Source: JAHIVB01 sp964574705
Lineage (GTDB): Bacteria; Bacillota_I; Bacilli_A; Izemoplasmatales; Hujiaoplasmataceae
NCBI GenBank assembly: GCA_964574705.1
Contig: CAZNOO010000002.1
Coordinates: 1-64,000 of the forward strand
Direction: 5' to 3'
Length of the DNA: 64,000 nucleotides
Part shown: positions 44,053 through 51,846 of the stretch, piece after piece
Numbering within the stretch: position 1 is the first letter of the stretch
Layout of the letters: every line of letters begins with the position of its first letter
Notes under the pieces: generated by a model
Told to the model about the DNA's origin: nothing
Seen by the model: the letters and a program-made list of their open reading frames with translations, nothing else
The model's database searches: none
Position numbers and translations under genes: made by a program

Positions 44053-44133
44053 AATATCACAGCCTCTCATACTTACTATCATAACAAAAATGTAATCTTT
44101 TTTGGAACCTTTTACATGTTTTATACAGAAAAA

Positions 44134-44162
44134 AAAGAAAAAGTAGCGTATTGGCTACTTTT
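44134..44162 (-). terminator. Terminator of the E2-like acyltransferase gene
   Basis: AAAAGTAGC / GCTACTTTTT stem on the minus strand with U-rich tail; it includes the TAG stop. Confidence 0.8.
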
Positions 44163-45012
44163 GATCTTCAACTTTCTTTTCAAGAGGTACTTCAAGTTTT
44201 TCAGGATTCGCTACAAATTTCATGAAATCTCTCATTGAATTTCCATAATAGAGTCCATCGCAGATTCTTTCATCGATGACCACTCCAGCTTTCATGATTT
44301 TTGCACTTCCGATTTTTTCTTCTTCATGGTCCAATACTACCGGTTCATATTTTTCTTTACCCATTGCGACAAAGATAGAGGTAGAACCAAAGTTATATAT
44401 ATGGTGATAAGCATAGTTCATTTTGATTGATTTCAAGTTTGTCAGGAACACTGAGGTATGAAATGGAGATAGTGTCAAAACACTTTTTGGGAGCATTCCG
44501 ATTTTATCAAGAAACTTGAGAATTCCAACCACAAACCGCATTGGAACGACTGTCAGCCACTTTGCAAGCGCATCGGTATCGTTATAAGAAGTAGATTTGG
44601 TGTTTGCTTCGATTTCTTTGTCCATCTTTTCCTTAACTTTAAAGATATCTTCCGTTCCATCAAAGGTCATTTTAATCGTTGTTTCTTCTGCGGTATCGTT
44701 GAGCGCTTTCTTAACGACAAATGAAATTTGTATGGTATTGCGCTTATAGATTCTACGATTGATAACAAAACGATTGAGTTTTGGATGTATTGCAACGGTA
44801 CGAACCATAGCTGCTATTAGAATGTGCATATATGTAAAACGAAGTTGGTTTTCTTTTCGTTGCTTGAAAATGTATTCATCCATTCCTTGACAGTTAATCT
44901 CATACATACTCATCACTTGTGCATCATTGCGATCGGGCATGATATGTGGAGTCAGTTTCATCAAGGGATCGATGGTCTTAACTAATTTACCATCACTGCG
45001 ATGTCCAAACAT
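44155..45012 (-). CDS. Stand-alone 2-oxoacid dehydrogenase E2-like acyltransferase domain
   Basis: 285 residues with the fold of the E2/chloramphenicol acetyltransferase catalytic domain. There is no N-terminal lipoyl or E1-binding domain, and no pyruvate dehydrogenase genes nearby. The catalytic motif, normally DHRxxDG, is DERICDG here: the general-base His is Glu, while Asp-Gly and Arg are kept. The protein could be a degenerate acyltransferase or have a different reaction. Similar short proteins occur in Firmicutes without known role. ATG after AGGAGG. Confidence 0.78.
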   Translation of the reverse strand: MFGHRSDGKLVKTIDPLMKLTPHIMPDRNDAQVMSMYEINCQGMDEYIFKQRKENQLRFTYMHILIAAMVRTVAIHPKLNRFVINRRIYKRNTIQISFVVKKALNDTAEETTIKMTFDGTEDIFKVKEKMDKEIEANTKSTSYNDTDALAKWLTVVPMRFVVGILKFLDKIGMLPKSVLTLSPFHTSVFLTNLKSIKMNYAYHHIYNFGSTSIFVAMGKEKYEPVVLDHEEEKIGSAKIMKAGVVIDERICDGLYYGNSMRDFMKFVANPEKLEVPLEKKVEDQK

Positions 45013-45110
45013 TATTATTCCTCCTGAAAGTAATATTGTTTAGATTTTATCATAAATACAGCTTAATTACAAGCGCTACAAAAGTGTTTGTGGCAATGTT
45101 GTAATTGGAG

Positions 45111-45139
45111 TTGAAAAAATTCGTTTTTGAGTGTATAAT
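45111..45139 (+). promoter_or_regulatory. Promoter of the PAP2 gene
   Basis: TTGAAA (45111-45116) and TATAAT (45134-45139) with 17-nt spacing. Confidence 0.75.
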
Positions 45140-45169
45140 GTATGAAAATATTATATATGAGGTGCTTCT

Positions 45170-45886
45170 ATGAATACAAACAGAATCAAGTACCTGATTA
45201 TCCCGTTTATCGTGGTTGCGTTCATGCAGACACTCACCTATTGGGGAAATCAATGGTACGCCGAAGCAAACAACATTATCGGTGCGGATTACAGCTTCTT
45301 TTTCTTAAAATTCAATCAGATTGTCCCATTCATTCCTTGGACTGTCTACATTTACGTGTTGGCATTTCCATTTTGGATCGGCGCTTTCTTTTATATCGGG
45401 TATCGTTCAAAGAAAAACATGTATACAATTTTAACATTGATTTTAATTACTTTCACAATAGCCGGACTTTCTTATTTATTTTTTCAAACTGACGTTCAAG
45501 CCTGGAGAGAGACTTCAGGGTTGTTCGATCAAACGGATTTAAGTTTCACAGATCGTTTCGTCATGTGGATTTACGGTTCTGCAGGCGCAAGAAATGCGAA
45601 TCCTTCAATGCATTGCATTATGAGCTGGCTCGCTGTTATAGGTGCTCGAATGGATAAGAAAATGCCAAAACTTCCAAAGATTATCATTTGGACCTTAGGT
45701 GTTGGTATCTGCATCTCTACACAAACATTGAAACAACATTACATTATCGACTTAATTACCGGAGTGGGACTTGTGGAAGCATTCTACTGGTTGGTCAAAG
45801 GATCAAAATTGGTTGATAAGGTTCAAGGTTTCTTCACGAAAATCAACAAAAAATTAAAGATTGATTGGGAAGGATCTACAGAGTAG
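45170..45886 (+). CDS. PAP2-superfamily membrane phosphatase/transferase
   Basis: 238 residues with six transmembrane helices. Active-site motifs: NPSMHC (PSGH-like, with the acid His) and SxxxxKQHYIIDLITG (SxxxxxHxxxD with nucleophile His). Closest pattern is the inositolphosphotransferase/phosphatidate phosphatase type. Acts on a lipid or prenyl phosphate on the outer face. ATG after AGGTG. Followed by a terminator overlapping the stop. Confidence 0.87.
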   Translation: MNTNRIKYLIIPFIVVAFMQTLTYWGNQWYAEANNIIGADYSFFFLKFNQIVPFIPWTVYIYVLAFPFWIGAFFYIGYRSKKNMYTILTLILITFTIAGLSYLFFQTDVQAWRETSGLFDQTDLSFTDRFVMWIYGSAGARNANPSMHCIMSWLAVIGARMDKKMPKLPKIIIWTLGVGICISTQTLKQHYIIDLITGVGLVEAFYWLVKGSKLVDKVQGFFTKINKKLKIDWEGSTE

Positions 45887-45908
45887 CGAAAGCTGCTCTT
45901 TTTTTTGT
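45881..45908 (+). terminator. Terminator of the PAP2 gene
   Basis: GAGTAGC / GCTGCTC hairpin (one G-T pair) with an 8-T run. It includes the stop codon. Confidence 0.78.
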
Positions 45909-45958
45909 TAAAAAATATTCTATTTTACGATATAATAATATTATGAAGAGGTGATTGG

Positions 45959-46513
45959 ATGGAATATCTATTTCATGATAGAATGGCTTTTCGAGACTGG
46001 CTAGAAGAAAATCAGAATCAAAAAGAAGGCATTTGGCTCATTATTGGAAAACCCGGAGGGCCAGTGACGCTATCTGCAAATGAAGCGCTTGAAGAAGCTC
46101 TTTGCGTAGGATGGATCGACGGTCAAATCAGAAGAGTCGATGATGCCACTTACATCAAGTATTTCTCGCCGAGGAGAAGCCAAAGCATTTGGTCTAAAAG
46201 AAACAGAGAATTTGTTGATAAGCTAATCAGCCAAGGCTTGATGAAAGAAAATGGCTATCATGCAATTGAAAACGCAAAATCCACTGGAAACTGGATTCCT
46301 AAACTGGACGTTATTACAACTGAACATGTCGAAGATTTCATTCAACAGCTTGAACCTTACGCTCTAGCTAGTCTTAATTTTTCAAAAATGTCTTATTCAA
46401 TTCAAAAGACATATACAGGTTTCTATTTATCTGCTAAATTAGATGAAACGAAGATAAAAAGATTATTACAGATTGTGGATCGGCTTGAAAGAAACTTAAA
46501 ACCTTTAGAATAA
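45959..46513 (+). CDS. YdeI/OmpD-associated family protein
   Basis: 184 residues. Matches the YdeI family in LWLIIGKPGG-type strand, EALEEALCVGWIDGQIRRVDD (key CVGWIDGQ), YIKYFSPRRSQSIWSKRN and a helical C-terminus. Role unclear; Salmonella YdeI is linked to antimicrobial peptide resistance. GAGGTGAT site. Single gene. Confidence 0.87.
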   Translation: MEYLFHDRMAFRDWLEENQNQKEGIWLIIGKPGGPVTLSANEALEEALCVGWIDGQIRRVDDATYIKYFSPRRSQSIWSKRNREFVDKLISQGLMKENGYHAIENAKSTGNWIPKLDVITTEHVEDFIQQLEPYALASLNFSKMSYSIQKTYTGFYLSAKLDETKIKRLLQIVDRLERNLKPLE

Positions 46514-46522
46514 ATCTATAGT

Positions 46523-46564
46523 AAAAAAAGCACCATTTCAAATTAAATGAAATCGGTGCTTTTA
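46523..46564. terminator. Bidirectional terminator
   Basis: AAAAGCACC-ATTTCA / TGAAAT-CGGTGCTTTT stem between the convergent YdeI-family gene and pyk. Confidence 0.88.
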
Positions 46565-46570
46565 ATTTAT

Positions 46571-47989
46571 TTAAGGAATGTCGATGATTCTTAAAGTATT
46601 GGTCGATCCATGTTTTTGACCATAACCTGAAGTGATAATTAAAGTGTCACCGGATTCGAAGCCAAAATCTTTGGCTACGTCGATTGCGATTTCGTCAAAG
46701 ACGCCAATATCGTTGACGTTATCTCTCAGTGCAGCAAAGACACCCCAATAATAAGATAGTCTCTGTGCTGTTGCTATATTATCTGTTACCGCGATGATGG
46801 GCACGCTCGGTCTAAATTTGCACATCCGCTTCGCTGTACCACCCGTTTCAGTAAAAGCCACGATGACTTTTGCGTTTGGTAAGGAAAGTGCGGCTTGACT
46901 GGCGGATATTCCAATCGCGTCGTTCACTGTTTTATGAGAAGTTTTGATTGAACGTTGAAGACGTTCTTCATAAGCGATAATGTCCTCGATTGCCTTGGCT
47001 ATCGTATCCATTGTCAGGACGGCTTCGACCGGATATTCTCCAGCAGCCGATTCACCTGAAAGCATAATGGAGTCGCTTCCGTCTAAAATTGCATTTGCAA
47101 CATCACTCGCCTCCGCTCTCGTTGGACGAGGGTTGGAGATCATTGATTCAAGCATATGAGTGGCTGTAATGACTGGCTTGCCAAATTCATTTGCTTTTTG
47201 AATGATTTTCTTTTGGTATATCGGGACAAGTTCGGTTGAAACTTCCACGCCCAAATCGCCTCTGGCAACCATGACTCCATCCACAACCTCAAGAATGCTT
47301 TCGAGATTGTCAACGCCTTCTTGGTTTTCTATTTTTGCAATCACTTCAATCTTCTCTGAATTTTCTTGTCTCATGATTTCGCGAATAGCCAGAACATCTT
47401 CTTTTCTTCTGACAAACGATAAAGCAAACATATCAACTTTATTACGGCAAGCAAATCGGATATCCGCGTCATCTTTTGCCGAGATGTAAGGCATGGACAA
47501 TTTGATGTTTGGTACATTGACGCCTTTTCTGCTTTTTAATATTCCGTGGTTCCTGACACTACATGTAAATCGATCTTTGCCAAGTCCGATGACATCCAAA
47601 CGCATTTTACCGTCGTCGATCAATAAATAGTCACCAATGGACACATCGTCAAAGAGTTCAGGGCATGAGATGTGAAAACGTTCGTGATTTCCAAGAACTT
47701 CTTCTTTGACGACATCGACGATATCTCCATTTTGAAAAGCAACTTGATTGTTTTCAAACAATCCAGTTCTGATTTCAGGTCCTTTTGTATCTGCCATTAT
47801 TCCAATGTAACGATTCTTTGCTTCGGCAAGTCCTCGAATCATTTGAATTCTGTGAAGGTGTTCCTCTTCTGTTCCATGAGAAAAATTCAAGCGACCGACA
47901 TTCATGCCTGCATCAATCATTTTTCCAATCATCAGTTCGGAATCAATTGCTGGTCCAACGGTGCATATGATTTTTGTTTTTCTTTTCAT
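46571..47989 (-). CDS. pyk: Pyruvate kinase
   Basis: Final ATP-forming step of glycolysis (PEP to pyruvate). 472 residues, the form without a C-terminal PEP-utilising extension. Motifs: RTKIICTVGPA, NFSHGTEEEH, ADTKGPEIRTG, IEVIAKIENQEGVDNL, GDLGVEV, TATHMLESM (ATP/PEP site) and C-terminal allosteric domain. AGGAGG ribosome site. Downstream of typA, with a TATAAT between. Confidence 0.97.
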   Translation of the reverse strand: MKRKTKIICTVGPAIDSELMIGKMIDAGMNVGRLNFSHGTEEEHLHRIQMIRGLAEAKNRYIGIMADTKGPEIRTGLFENNQVAFQNGDIVDVVKEEVLGNHERFHISCPELFDDVSIGDYLLIDDGKMRLDVIGLGKDRFTCSVRNHGILKSRKGVNVPNIKLSMPYISAKDDADIRFACRNKVDMFALSFVRRKEDVLAIREIMRQENSEKIEVIAKIENQEGVDNLESILEVVDGVMVARGDLGVEVSTELVPIYQKKIIQKANEFGKPVITATHMLESMISNPRPTRAEASDVANAILDGSDSIMLSGESAAGEYPVEAVLTMDTIAKAIEDIIAYEERLQRSIKTSHKTVNDAIGISASQAALSLPNAKVIVAFTETGGTAKRMCKFRPSVPIIAVTDNIATAQRLSYYWGVFAALRDNVNDIGVFDEIAIDVAKDFGFESGDTLIITSGYGQKHGSTNTLRIIDIP

Positions 47990-48050
47990 AGGTACCTCCT
48001 ATATAATCTATCAAACATATTATACTATATAATTATTTCAGATTCATCCT

Positions 48051-49886
48051 TTAAGAGTTAAAATCGTCATTTTGTTTCAGTCTTCTGCTGTCGTATTTCT
48101 TTCTTTCATTCGTGTTCAAAATTTGTTTTCGAAGTCTGATGGAATGCGGTGTGATTTCAACCAGTTCGTCGTCATTGATGTAATCAAGACAAGCTTCAAG
48201 ACTCATTTTGCGAGGTCTTTTCAGGACAACAGTTGAATCTTTTGTCGAAGACCTGGTATTCGTCATTTGTTTTTCTTTGGTGACGTTTACGGCGAGATCT
48301 TGTTCTCGGTTGCATTCTCCAACAATCATTCCTTCATATATTTTCGTCCGAGGCGTGATGAACATGGTTCCTCTGTCTTCCATTCCTCCGATAGAGTACG
48401 CTGAAGCCAATCCTTCATCAACTGAAACTAAAACACCTAGTTTTCTATTTCCGACATTCATGGATTCAACTTTTCTGTATTCCAAATATGTATGATTTAA
48501 AATGCCATAACCTTTGGTAGCGGAAAGGAATTCAGTCATGAATCCAATCAGCCCTCTTGAAGGCATTTCATAATTTAAACGAGATTGATTTTCGTAAGTG
48601 TCAATGGAAATCAGTTGACCGTGTCTCTCTCCGATGAGTTCCATCGCTTTTCCGAGTGACTCCGTTGGCGTGTCGACTTGAACAGATTCAAACGGTTCCT
48701 GTAAAACACCGTCGACTTCTTTCATGATGACTTTCGCTTTTGAAACCTGAAATTCAAATCCCTCACGTCTCATGTTTTCAATTAGAATTCCAAGATGAAG
48801 TTCTCCTCGTCCTGAAACAATCCAACTTTCAGAAGCCCCGACTCTTTCAACTTTCAGCGCTAAATCTCTTTGTGTCTCTTTATAAAGTCTATCATCAATC
48901 TTTGATGAAGTCACAAACTTTCCTTCAAGTCCTGAAAAAGGCGAAGTGTTGGTTCCAAAAGTCATCTCAACCGTTGGCTCGCCAATCAAAATATGAGGAA
49001 GGGGATTGTAGACTCCCGTTGTACAGACGGTTTCACCGACATAAATATCCGGAAGTCCAGACAACGCAACGATATCTCCAGCATATGCTTCTTCGATTTC
49101 AATCTTGTCAAGTCCCATGTATCCGAAAAGTTTTTGAATCCTGAAGGGTTGAACAGATCCGTCCATGCGGATACAGTCCACCATGTCTCCAACTTTCATT
49201 TTGCCGGATTGGATTCTTCCGATGCCCATTCTTCCGACATAGTCGTTATAATCGAGCAAAGAAGGTTGAAACTGCAAAGGTTTTGAATCATCTACGTTGG
49301 GACAAGGCACTTCTTTAACGATTAAATCGAGAAGAACCTTTAAATTGTCATCTGGTTTCAGAATTGGAGAATTACTTGCCTGACCATTGATTCCGGATCC
49401 AAACAAATAAGGAAATTCAAGTTGGTCTTCATCAGCGCCAAGTTCGATAAACAGTTCCAAAACTTCATCGACAACTTCAACAGGGCGAGAAGCTTCCCTG
49501 TCAACTTTGTTAATCAGGACAAGTGGCTTCACTTTGGCTTCCAATGCTTTCTTTAAAACAAATCTGGTTTGAGGCATGCATCCTTCAAATGCATCCACAA
49601 CCAAAAGAACACCATCTACCATGTTCATGATCCGCTCTACTTCGCCTCCAAAATCGGCGTGTCCAGGCGTATCAAGAATATTGATTCTAGTGTTTCCATA
49701 TATAATCGAAGTGTTCTTCGCAAGAATCGTAATTCCGCGTTCTCTTTCAATGACATTGGTGTCCATTGCTCTCTCTTCGATGACTTGATGTTTTTTTAGC
49801 GTCATCGATTGCTTAAGCAACCCGTCGACGAGCGTGGTTTTACCATGGTCGACATGGGCAATGATCGCAATGTTTCTAATATTCAT
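48051..49886 (-). CDS. typA: Translational GTPase BipA/TypA
   Basis: 611 residues. G1 AHVDHGKTT, switch GITI, G3 DTPGHADFG, G4 NKVDR, then domains II, III, V and the BipA-specific C-terminal domain. Ribosome-associated GTPase that helps large-subunit assembly under stress or cold. The start overlaps the rluD-like gene by 11 nt, so the two are coupled. Confidence 0.97.
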   Translation of the reverse strand: MNIRNIAIIAHVDHGKTTLVDGLLKQSMTLKKHQVIEERAMDTNVIERERGITILAKNTSIIYGNTRINILDTPGHADFGGEVERIMNMVDGVLLVVDAFEGCMPQTRFVLKKALEAKVKPLVLINKVDREASRPVEVVDEVLELFIELGADEDQLEFPYLFGSGINGQASNSPILKPDDNLKVLLDLIVKEVPCPNVDDSKPLQFQPSLLDYNDYVGRMGIGRIQSGKMKVGDMVDCIRMDGSVQPFRIQKLFGYMGLDKIEIEEAYAGDIVALSGLPDIYVGETVCTTGVYNPLPHILIGEPTVEMTFGTNTSPFSGLEGKFVTSSKIDDRLYKETQRDLALKVERVGASESWIVSGRGELHLGILIENMRREGFEFQVSKAKVIMKEVDGVLQEPFESVQVDTPTESLGKAMELIGERHGQLISIDTYENQSRLNYEMPSRGLIGFMTEFLSATKGYGILNHTYLEYRKVESMNVGNRKLGVLVSVDEGLASAYSIGGMEDRGTMFITPRTKIYEGMIVGECNREQDLAVNVTKEKQMTNTRSSTKDSTVVLKRPRKMSLEACLDYINDDELVEITPHSIRLRKQILNTNERKKYDSRRLKQNDDFNS

Positions 49887-50763
49887 AAATTCCTCTTTCT
49901 AACAGATAATTCTGCATATCTTCGGGCAGATTTTCTTGTATTGTGATGTAACGATGAAGCAATGGGTGATATAGGTGTATCTGATATGAATGCAGACAAG
50001 TTCTGATGTTTTTTGTTTTGGATCCATACGAAGTGTCTCCAACCAAAGGATGACCCAGATGACTGAAATGGACTCTGATTTGATGCGTTCTTCCAGTATC
50101 CAAAGAACATTCAACCAAAGATGAATCTCTCATCTGCTTCAAGACCTTATAATGCGTAACAGCCATTTTTCCAGTATGTGAAATGACATAATGATTATTC
50201 AAATGACGATCAGACCCGATTGGAAGTTTAATTATTCCAAAAGATTTATCCAATTTGCCTTCGACAATCGCGAGATATTTACGTTCAACGGTCGTTGTAT
50301 CCCACATTGCAGAGTAGTATGCATGTGAGAGAATATTCTTTGCGTAAAGAACTAATCCTGTCGTATCTTTATCAATTCGATGCAAATGTCGAATTTTCAA
50401 ATTTTGAGACGTCTTATTATAGTGGTTCGCTACCAAAGAAGCAAGCGTTTGGATGTTCTTTTTTTCAACGTCGTAGCAGATCATTTCAGACGGTTTTGAA
50501 ACCGCTAAAATGAAGTTGTCTTCGTAGACGACTTTCGGATTTTCTTGCGCGAGAGGAAAATCGATTCCTTCTTCGTCCAACAAGTCAACTGTAAGCAAAT
50601 CATCCGTTTTTAATTTAGATGTAAATGGCACATTTTTGCCGTTTACAAAAACTTTATCAAGAGAAGCCAACTGGTTGAGTCTCTTTTTGGATAAGCGAAA
50701 AAGTTCCAGAAAATCCTCCAGAACCCAATCATTGTATTCAATAGGTATACAATACTCAAACAT
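49876..50763 (-). CDS. RluA-family 23S rRNA or tRNA pseudouridine synthase
   Basis: About 295 residues. N-terminal S4-like region (LNQLASLDKVFVNGKNV), then the catalytic core: HRIDKDTTGLVLYAK with the catalytic Asp, and GRTHQIRVHFSHLGHPLVGD. Similar to RluD/YjbO-type synthases; target uridine not determinable. The ATG at 50763 follows GGAG by 8 nt; a GTG is 9 nt earlier. Translation runs into typA. Confidence 0.92.
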   Translation of the reverse strand: MFEYCIPIEYNDWVLEDFLELFRLSKKRLNQLASLDKVFVNGKNVPFTSKLKTDDLLTVDLLDEEGIDFPLAQENPKVVYEDNFILAVSKPSEMICYDVEKKNIQTLASLVANHYNKTSQNLKIRHLHRIDKDTTGLVLYAKNILSHAYYSAMWDTTTVERKYLAIVEGKLDKSFGIIKLPIGSDRHLNNHYVISHTGKMAVTHYKVLKQMRDSSLVECSLDTGRTHQIRVHFSHLGHPLVGDTSYGSKTKNIRTCLHSYQIHLYHPLLHRYITIQENLPEDMQNYLLERGIYEY

Positions 50764-50832
50764 CTCGTCCACTCCAGTTAAAAAGGGAAAACATCATATG
50801 AGTTTCCCCAAGTCATTCGATCTTAATAAAAT

Positions 50833-51129
50833 CTATTTTTTAAATAAAATAACAAGTCCTGTGAAAATCAGAATTCCAGGAAGAACAAACGCGGACAGGT
50901 TCCATCCATTTTGATCCAAGAACAGAAATACACCAAGTCCAAGCAAAATACCATTTCCTAGCGTAACCCCCTGTTTTAACATCGAAAAAATCGCTGGAAT
51001 GATTAACAGCAGTGTCCACCATCCATTAAAGAATAGATTGAATGAAAAGATATGAAGTCTATCTAGTAAAAAGAAAGCTCCAAAGATTAATAGAATGATT
51101 CCTAAAGATTTTCTGTTTGATTTTTCCAT
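50833..51129 (-). CDS. Small LiaF/DUF5668-like transmembrane protein
   Basis: 98 residues with four short hydrophobic helices; the repeated GIILLIFGAFFLLDRL, GWWTLLLIIPAIF and GNGILLGLGVFLFLDQNG pattern is typical of the LiaI-LiaF-like transmembrane region. No LiaF C-terminal domain. Start ATG at 51129, with AAGGAG 8 nt upstream. May take part in envelope stress sensing; this is inferred. Confidence 0.7.
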   Translation of the reverse strand: MEKSNRKSLGIILLIFGAFFLLDRLHIFSFNLFFNGWWTLLLIIPAIFSMLKQGVTLGNGILLGLGVFLFLDQNGWNLSAFVLPGILIFTGLVILFKK

Positions 51130-51187
51130 AGTCTCAACTCCTTCATTCATTGTACAGGAAATAGGCGGATTTGTCAATTTGAACCCA

Positions 51188-51213
51188 ACAAAAATAGTGG
51201 CCGTGGGCCACTA
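51188..51213 (-). terminator. Terminator of the GH65-pgmB operon
   Basis: TAGTGGCC / GGCCACTA hairpin on the minus strand followed by U-rich sequence. It includes the pgmB stop. Confidence 0.85.
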
Positions 51214-51846
51214 AAATAATGTTTTGATATCTAGAATGTCTGATGCATAAAAATCGGCTTCCTCGGACTTCAATGCATCTGAAACTGCGACAGCAAACAT
51301 ACCTGCTCTTTTTGCGGCTTGAATTCCAGCAATCGCATCTTCAATCACGATGCAGTTCTTAACTTTCAGCCTGAGTTTCTTTCCTGCTTTCAGGAATACT
51401 TCAGGATCTGGTTTTGATTTGGCAATGTCATTTCCATCGACAATGGCATCAAATGAATGCTCAAGTCCAATAAATTTTAAAATGGTTTTTGTGTTTTTGC
51501 TCGAAGAACCAATTGCAATCAGAATATTTTCACTTCTTAGAAATGCAATCAAATCCATAACTCCAGGCAAAATATCTTCTTTTGTAAGTTCTTTGAGTGA
51601 GTCACGATACAAATCATTTTTAAAAGTCATCATCTCTTGAATTTGAGGTTCCGTATATTTCTTCTTCGACTTTTCCAAAATGATATCGAGCGATTCTCTT
51701 CGGGAGACGCCTCGTAATCTGTGGTTGATTTCCTCTGAAAAAGGAATTCCTTCTCTTTTTGCTAGTGCACTCCATGCATTGTAATGAAATCTGTCCGTTG
51801 ATACGATGACTCCATCCAAATCAAATATGACTCCTTTATAACTCAC
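51211..51846 (-). CDS. pgmB: Beta-phosphoglucomutase
   Basis: HAD-superfamily enzyme converting beta-glucose-1-phosphate to glucose-6-phosphate. About 211 residues. Nucleophile motif FDLDGVIVSTDRFHYNAW, cap region GVSRRESLDIIL, IGSSSKNTKTIL, KSKPDPEVF and IEDAIAGIQAA. GTG start 7 nt after GGAGG, overlapping the phosphorylase stop (GTGA). It uses the product of the GH65 phosphorylase. Confidence 0.94.
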   Translation of the reverse strand: MSYKGVIFDLDGVIVSTDRFHYNAWSALAKREGIPFSEEINHRLRGVSRRESLDIILEKSKKKYTEPQIQEMMTFKNDLYRDSLKELTKEDILPGVMDLIAFLRSENILIAIGSSSKNTKTILKFIGLEHSFDAIVDGNDIAKSKPDPEVFLKAGKKLRLKVKNCIVIEDAIAGIQAAKRAGMFAVAVSDALKSEEADFYASDILDIKTLF

